10,427 nt of DNA from DATAQC01 sp051001215 (lineage in GTDB: Bacteria > Actinomycetota > Acidimicrobiia > Acidimicrobiales > AC-14), in assembly GCA_051001215.1 (NCBI GenBank), contig JBPCNP010000047.1:1-10427 (forward strand), read 5' to 3'. The notes below the pieces were generated by a model, which did not search any database, was not told the DNA's origin, and saw only the letters and a program-made list of their open reading frames with translations. Below are positions 6,762 through 10,427 of this stretch, piece after piece. The stretch's first letter is position 1, and each line of letters starts with the position of its first letter. A program made the position numbers and the translations under genes.

Positions 6762-6767
6762 AGTCTG
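6762..6767 (-). promoter_or_regulatory. Possible weak leaderless -10 element of the lipoprotein gene (CAGACT)
   Basis: On the minus strand, CAGACT ends exactly 6 nt before the ATG. It departs from TANNNT only at the first base. The matching position is the main argument; the mismatch and the close upstream ndh gene make it uncertain. Confidence 0.3.
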
Positions 6768-6791
6768 GTCTGCCGGGCGATCAGAACGACG

Positions 6792-8105
6792 TCAGCCGAT
6801 GCGGGCACCGGGGTGTTCCTCGCCCATGCGCAGGATGACGCGATTGCCGCGGTCCCACGTGACGTAGTTCCAGGTCCAGTTGACCAAGACGGTGGCCCGG
6901 TTGCGGGACCCCACCAGGAGCACGAGGTGGAGGCCGAGCCACGACAACCAGGCCGGCGTGCCACCGAGGCGGATGCCGAAGGGGAGGTCGGCAACGGCCG
7001 AGCGCCGGCCGATAGTGGCCATCTTTCCCTTGTCGCGGTACCGGAAGGCCTTGGTGCTCCGTCCCGCCAGGCGAGCGCCGATGCAGGCGGCGGCGTGGCG
7101 GGCGCCCTGCTGGGCCACGGGGGCGACCATCGGGAGCGGGCCCTTGGCATCACTGCTGCCGGCCATGTCGCCGATCACGAAGACCTCGGGATGACCCGGT
7201 ACCGACAGGTCGTCGGCCACGACCACCGTGCCGGAGCGGCCCTGTTCCACGCCGAGGATGTCGGCCAGGGGGTTGGCCCGCACGCCGGCGGCCCACACCA
7301 GGGTGTGAGTGGGTACCACCGTGCCGTCGTCGAACGTGACCCCATCACGTCGGGCTTCGGCGATCCTGGTACCCAGGCGAACTTCGACCCCTCGATCCCG
7401 CAGGGTGCGCAGGGCGTCGGCCTGCGAGGACGGGCGGAAGCCGTTCAGGAGGTGGTCGCCCATCTCCACCAGCACGACCGAGGCTCGGCCCACGTCGAGC
7501 ATCTTGAAGTCGCGACCGAGGACCCGGAAGAGCTCGGACAGTGCACCCGACACCTCCACGCCGGTAGGGCCGCCGCCGGCGACGACGACGGTGAGGAAGC
7601 CAGCATCGACGAGGCCGGGATCGGTGTGGGCCTGCTCGAAGTGCTCGAGCAGGTGGTTGCGCACGGCCATGGCGTCGGGCAGCGACTTGAGTGGGAAGGC
7701 GTTGTCGGCCACGCCGGGGACGCCGAAGCTGTCGTTGACGGACCCGGCAGCCAGGATCAGCCAGTCGTAGGACAGCGGGGGACCGGTGTCGAGGTCGACC
7801 CTGCGGGCATCGAGATCGATGCCCGTCACGTTCGCCATGCGGGCGTCGACGTTCTCGTTTCCCCAGAAGATGCCGCGGAGGTTGTGGGCGATGTCGCCCG
7901 GGCTCAGGGCAGCCGTGGCCACCTGGTAGAGGAGAGGCCAGAAGCCGTGGTAGTTGTGCCGGTCGACGAGGGTGACGTCGACGGGCACCGTACGAAGAGC
8001 CTGCGCGGCGGCGATCCCACCGAACCCACCTCCGACGACCACGACCGTGGGGCGGGGCGGACCGGTCGTGGGCGTTGACGAGGGAGCTGAGGGGTCGGGG
8101 TGCAC
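6792..8105 (-). CDS. ndh: Type II NADH:quinone oxidoreductase (NDH-2)
   Basis: A 437-residue FAD-dependent enzyme that passes electrons from NADH to the quinone pool without pumping protons; it acts at the cytoplasmic face of the membrane. After an 18-residue Pro/Ser/Thr-rich leader come the FAD-binding Rossmann motif VVVVGGGFGG (21-30), the LLYQVATAALSPGDIA segment (58-73), the NAD(H)-binding Rossmann motif VVVAGGGPTGVE (173-184), the flavin-contacting FVIGDMA (309-315) and a quinone-site AQQGARHA (331-338). The tail (about 383-424), rich in Trp, Leu and Val, contains WLSWLGLHLVLLVG and WTWNYVTWDRG and matches the membrane anchor of the family. Other FAD disulfide-reductase relatives, such as sulfide:quinone reductase, lack this layout. 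The GTG start at 8105 follows a TAGCGT box by 6 nt. It is divergent from dapA across 57 bp, and the lipoprotein gene lies 36 bp downstream. Confidence 0.93.
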   Translation of the reverse strand: MHPDPSAPSSTPTTGPPRPTVVVVGGGFGGIAAAQALRTVPVDVTLVDRHNYHGFWPLLYQVATAALSPGDIAHNLRGIFWGNENVDARMANVTGIDLDARRVDLDTGPPLSYDWLILAAGSVNDSFGVPGVADNAFPLKSLPDAMAVRNHLLEHFEQAHTDPGLVDAGFLTVVVAGGGPTGVEVSGALSELFRVLGRDFKMLDVGRASVVLVEMGDHLLNGFRPSSQADALRTLRDRGVEVRLGTRIAEARRDGVTFDDGTVVPTHTLVWAAGVRANPLADILGVEQGRSGTVVVADDLSVPGHPEVFVIGDMAGSSDAKGPLPMVAPVAQQGARHAAACIGARLAGRSTKAFRYRDKGKMATIGRRSAVADLPFGIRLGGTPAWLSWLGLHLVLLVGSRNRATVLVNWTWNYVTWDRGNRVILRMGEEHPGARIG

Positions 8106-8111
8106 GGTCAG

Positions 8112-8117
8112 ACGCTA
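8112..8117 (-). promoter_or_regulatory. Leaderless -10 promoter element of ndh (TAGCGT)
   Basis: On the minus strand, TAGCGT is followed by CTGACC (6 nt) and the GTG start. No Shine-Dalgarno sequence and no clear -35 box are visible. It forms one half of a divergent promoter pair with the dapA -10 box 33 bp away. Confidence 0.65.
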
Positions 8118-8126
8118 GCGAGCCCA

Positions 8127-8140
8127 CCGGGAGGGCCCGG
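8127..8140. promoter_or_regulatory. Inverted repeat midway between the ndh and dapA promoters
   Basis: CCGGG (8127-8131) and CCCGG (8136-8140) flank AGGG. The repeat lies 9 bp from the ndh -10 box and 10 bp from the dapA -10 box, almost exactly centred, where it would overlap the upstream part of both promoters. That makes it a candidate shared operator. It is short and GC-only, so chance is a real alternative. Confidence 0.3.
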
Positions 8141-8150
8141 AAGCCGCTGA

Positions 8151-8156
8151 TATGGT
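8151..8156 (+). promoter_or_regulatory. Leaderless -10 promoter element of dapA (TATGGT)
   Basis: TATGGT matches TANNNT and is followed by GCGTGG (6 nt) and the dapA ATG. The arrangement is the same as at dapB (TACTGT, 6 nt, ATG). No -35 box or separate ribosome site is apparent. It should drive the dapA-rnj transcript. Confidence 0.7.
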
Positions 8157-8162
8157 GCGTGG

Positions 8163-9065
8163 ATGCCCAGGTTCGGCGCGGTCGTCACCGCGATGGTGAC
8201 GCCATTCGGCGACGATGGGTCACTCGATCTCGACGCTGCCGCCTCCCTGGCCCGGTGGCTGGTCGACCACGGCAGCGACGGGCTGGTGGTGGCGGGCACG
8301 ACGGGAGAAGGCCCGGTGCTCGGCGACGACGAGAAAGTCGACCTGTGGCGGGCGGTCACCGAGGCCGTCACCGTCCCTGTCGTCGCCGGCTCAGCGAGCA
8401 ACGACACCGCCCACTCGGTCGAGCTCACCCGCCGGGCGGCCGGGTGCGGCGTGGCCGGTGCTCTGGTGGTCACGCCCTATTACAACCGGCCCTCGCAGGC
8501 GGGCATCGAAGCCCATTTCCGAGCTCTGGCCGCCGCCTGCGACCTGCCGCTGATGATCTACGACATCCCGGTGCGAACTGGGCGCAAGGTGGCCCACGAC
8601 ACGTTCGTGCGCCTGGCCCGCGACGTGCCCACCATCGTGGGCGTCAAGGACGCCGCCGGTGATCCGGCGGGCTCGGCCCGGCTGGTGGCGGCGACGCCCG
8701 ACGGCTTCGAGCTGTACAGCGGCGACGACAGCCTCACCCTGCCGCTGCTGTCGGTCGGTGCCGTCGGTGTCGTCGGCGTGGCCACACACTGGGCCGGTCC
8801 CCACTTCGCGGAGATGATCGCCCGCTTCGGCAAGGGCGACGTGGCCCGGGCCCGCGAGATCAATGCGACCCTGAGCGGGTCCTACGCCTACGAGACGAGT
8901 GACGATGCCCCGAACCCCCTGCCGGCCAAGACCATGATGCGAGTGCTCGGGCACCAGGTCGGCCAGTGCCGCCTTCCCATGGGACCAGCTCCCGAAGGCC
9001 TCGAAGACGCAGCCCGCCAGGTTTTGGGCGACCTCACCGGCGAAGGTGATCCCACTCGTGGCTGA
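8163..9065 (+). CDS. dapA: 4-hydroxy-tetrahydrodipicolinate synthase
   Basis: Condenses pyruvate with aspartate semialdehyde, the first committed step of the diaminopimelate/lysine branch, in the cytoplasm. The 300-residue product has the expected (beta/alpha)8 aldolase signatures: GTTGE (45-49, with T46 and T47 of the proton relay), PYYNRPSQ with Y106 and Y107, Y133 and R138 in YDIPVRT, and the Schiff-base lysine K162 in GVKDAAGD. Y133 and R138 match E. coli numbering exactly, and K162 is offset by one. The full set of residues favours true DapA over other class I aldolases of the family. The ATG at 8163 follows a TANNNT box by 6 nt. The last 8 bp overlap the start of rnj, so the two are cotranscribed. 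Partner gene dapB lies 4.2 kb upstream on the same strand, beyond the minus-strand island. Confidence 0.96.
   Translation: MPRFGAVVTAMVTPFGDDGSLDLDAAASLARWLVDHGSDGLVVAGTTGEGPVLGDDEKVDLWRAVTEAVTVPVVAGSASNDTAHSVELTRRAAGCGVAGALVVTPYYNRPSQAGIEAHFRALAAACDLPLMIYDIPVRTGRKVAHDTFVRLARDVPTIVGVKDAAGDPAGSARLVAATPDGFELYSGDDSLTLPLLSVGAVGVVGVATHWAGPHFAEMIARFGKGDVARAREINATLSGSYAYETSDDAPNPLPAKTMMRVLGHQVGQCRLPMGPAPEGLEDAARQVLGDLTGEGDPTRG
9042..9050 (+). promoter_or_regulatory. Strong ribosome binding site of rnj inside dapA
   Basis: GAAGGTGAT is one mismatch from the ideal GGAGGTGAT and lies 7 nt before the GTG at 9058. It is within the dapA coding region and fixes the RNase J start. It contrasts with the absence of such a site at dapA. 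Confidence 0.75.
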
Positions 9066-10427
9066 TCCCGTCCGCATCACCTTTCTCGGCGGCCTGGGCG
9101 AGATCGGGCGGAACTGCGCGGTCTTCGAGCAGGACGATCGCCTGCTCCTGCTCGACTGCGGCCTCATGTTCCCCGACGCCGACATGCTCGGTGTCGACCT
9201 GGTGCTCCCCGACTTCACCTGGCTGCGCGAGAACGCTCACCGGGTCGAGGGGTGCGTGCTGTCCCACGGCCACGAGGACCACGTCGGCGCGCTGTCCTAC
9301 CTGTTGCGCGACCTGCGGTTCCCTCTGTACGGCTCGCAGCTCACCCTCGGTCTGGCCCGTAGCCGCATCGACGAGGCCGGGCTGCTCAACCGCACCAGCT
9401 TCAACCCCGTGGCCGACGGCGAGCGGCGCCGCATCGGCCCGTTCGACTGCGAGTTCATCCCCGTCACCCACTCGGTGCCCCACGGCTTCGCCACCGCCTT
9501 CCACACCCCGCAGGGGGTGATCCTGCACTCGGGTGACTTCAAGATCGACCTCACGCCCGTCGACGGGCGCGTCACCGACCTCGGCCGCATCGGGGCCCTG
9601 GGCCGCGATCCCGGCATCCGCCTCCTCCTCTCCGACTCGACCAACGCCGAGGAGCCCGGGTACGCCGACAGCGAGAGCTCGGTGGGCCGGGTGCTGCGCG
9701 ACATCTTCCGGGCCCATCCCGGTCGCCGCATCATCACCGCCTGTTTCGCCAGCCACATCCACCGCATCCAGCAGATCGCCGACGCCGCCATCTCCACCGG
9801 TCGCAATGTGGCCACCCTCGGCCGTTCCATGGCCAAGAACGTGGCCCTGGCCATCGACATGGGCCTGCTCAACATCCCCAAGCACAGCCTGGTCGACATC
9901 GAGGCCATCGCCGGCATGGACCCCGGCAAGGTGTGCGTGATCTCCACCGGGTCCCAGGGCGAGCCCATGTCGGCCATCACCTTGATGGCTGCGGGCGAGA
10001 ACCGGCGCCTGACCCTGAGCGAGGGCGACGTGGTGGTGATCAGCGCCAACGCCATCCCAGGCAACGAGTACTCGGTCAACCGGGTCATCGACGGCCTCTA
10101 CCGGCGGGGTGCGCAGGTCGTGCACGCCGGGCTGGCGCCGGTGCACGTCACCGGTCACGCCATGCAGGGCGAGCTGTCCACCCTGTTGGCCCTGGCCCGT
10201 CCCGAGCACTTCATTCCTGTCCACGGGGAGTTCCGTCACCTCACCCACCACTCCCGCCTGGCAATGGACATGGGGGTGGTCGAGAACAACGTGTTGCTGG
10301 CCGAGGACGGCGACGTGGTCGAGCTCACCGACGCCGGCCTCGACTTCGTCGACACCGTCCCCTCGGGCTACCTCTACGTCGACGGCATCGTGGGCGACGT
10401 CAGCCACGGCGTGCTGCGCGACCGGCG
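9058..10427 (+). CDS. rnj: Ribonuclease J, 3' end outside the window
   Basis: Metallo-beta-lactamase/beta-CASP RNase combining endonuclease and 5'-3' exonuclease activity in mRNA decay and rRNA maturation. The window holds 456 codons; the family is about 555 residues, so roughly the last 100 (C-terminal domain) are missing. Motifs in order: FLGGLGEIGRNC (9-20), the zinc motif HGHEDH (H70, H72, D74, H75), H138 in VTHSVPHG, D160 in HSGDFKID, the beta-CASP segments SDSTNAE and FASHIHRIQQI, H367 in VTGHAMQGEL and H389 in PVHGEFRHL. The MBL-domain positions are offset by a constant four residues from B. subtilis RNase J1. The GTG start at 9058 is favoured by an almost ideal ribosome site 7 nt upstream and overlaps the dapA stop by 8 bp (GTGGCTGA), implying coupled translation. 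dapA-rnj adjacency is conserved in mycobacteria. Confidence 0.96.
   Translation, partial: MADPVRITFLGGLGEIGRNCAVFEQDDRLLLLDCGLMFPDADMLGVDLVLPDFTWLRENAHRVEGCVLSHGHEDHVGALSYLLRDLRFPLYGSQLTLGLARSRIDEAGLLNRTSFNPVADGERRRIGPFDCEFIPVTHSVPHGFATAFHTPQGVILHSGDFKIDLTPVDGRVTDLGRIGALGRDPGIRLLLSDSTNAEEPGYADSESSVGRVLRDIFRAHPGRRIITACFASHIHRIQQIADAAISTGRNVATLGRSMAKNVALAIDMGLLNIPKHSLVDIEAIAGMDPGKVCVISTGSQGEPMSAITLMAAGENRRLTLSEGDVVVISANAIPGNEYSVNRVIDGLYRRGAQVVHAGLAPVHVTGHAMQGELSTLLALARPEHFIPVHGEFRHLTHHSRLAMDMGVVENNVLLAEDGDVVELTDAGLDFVDTVPSGYLYVDGIVGDVSHGVLRDR

Noticed and set aside
5709..8078. A 789-codon open frame on the plus strand across the ndh and lipoprotein genes
   Set aside because: It lies antisense to two genes with clear family motifs. 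Its translation is a His/Asp/Gly/Arg-rich low-complexity product typical of the shadow frame in GC-rich DNA.
9034..10407. A 457-codon open frame on the minus strand opposite rnj
   Set aside because: The plus strand encodes RNase J with every catalytic motif. The antisense product is Val/Gly/Asp/His-rich and resembles no family.

Overview
The DNA is very GC-rich, and every gene except the weakly identified ones looks actinobacterial. The order pnp, pepR-type M16 peptidase, dapB ... dapA, rnj matches, on a larger scale, the order I know from Mycobacterium tuberculosis (gpsI, pepR ... dapB ... thyX, dapA, rnj). The BldC-like regulator, the TANNNT promoters without leaders and the GTG/TTG starts also fit. 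I would place it in a deep-branching actinobacterial lineage such as Acidimicrobiia. The class is inference; the phylum is fairly secure.

Layout. Positions 1-3059 (+) hold the 3' three quarters of pnp (polynucleotide phosphorylase), followed 7 bp later by an M16 zinc peptidase. Positions 3060-3918 (+) hold a hairpin-rich gap, then dapB with its own promoter. Positions 3919-8105 are an island of five minus-strand genes: a DedA membrane protein, a BldC-like DNA-binding protein, a second VTT/DedA-like membrane protein, a beta-propeller lipoprotein and a type II NADH dehydrogenase. Positions 8163-10427 (+) hold dapA, overlapping by 8 bp the start of rnj (RNase J), which runs off the window. No stretch above 300 bp lacks a gene. 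I saw no tRNA, rRNA, CRISPR array, insertion sequence or phage gene.

How the genes work together. dapA and dapB catalyse consecutive steps of the diaminopimelate/lysine branch (DapA makes HTPA, DapB reduces it). PNPase and RNase J are both RNA-decay exonucleases. The island is mostly envelope and respiratory: NDH-2 feeds electrons to quinones, the lipoprotein is exported, and the two VTT-fold proteins are candidate lipid transporters.

The clearest pattern beyond ordinary annotation is in the start regions. Four genes (dapB, dapA, ndh and the VTT gene) have a TANNNT -10 box exactly 6 nt before the start codon, the signature of leaderless mRNAs. A fifth (the lipoprotein gene) has a near match. 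The genes lacking this arrangement have a Shine-Dalgarno sequence (bldC-like, dedA, rnj) or sit directly behind another gene (pepR). This gives testable transcription units. I found no convincing undescribed defence, mobile or biosynthetic system.
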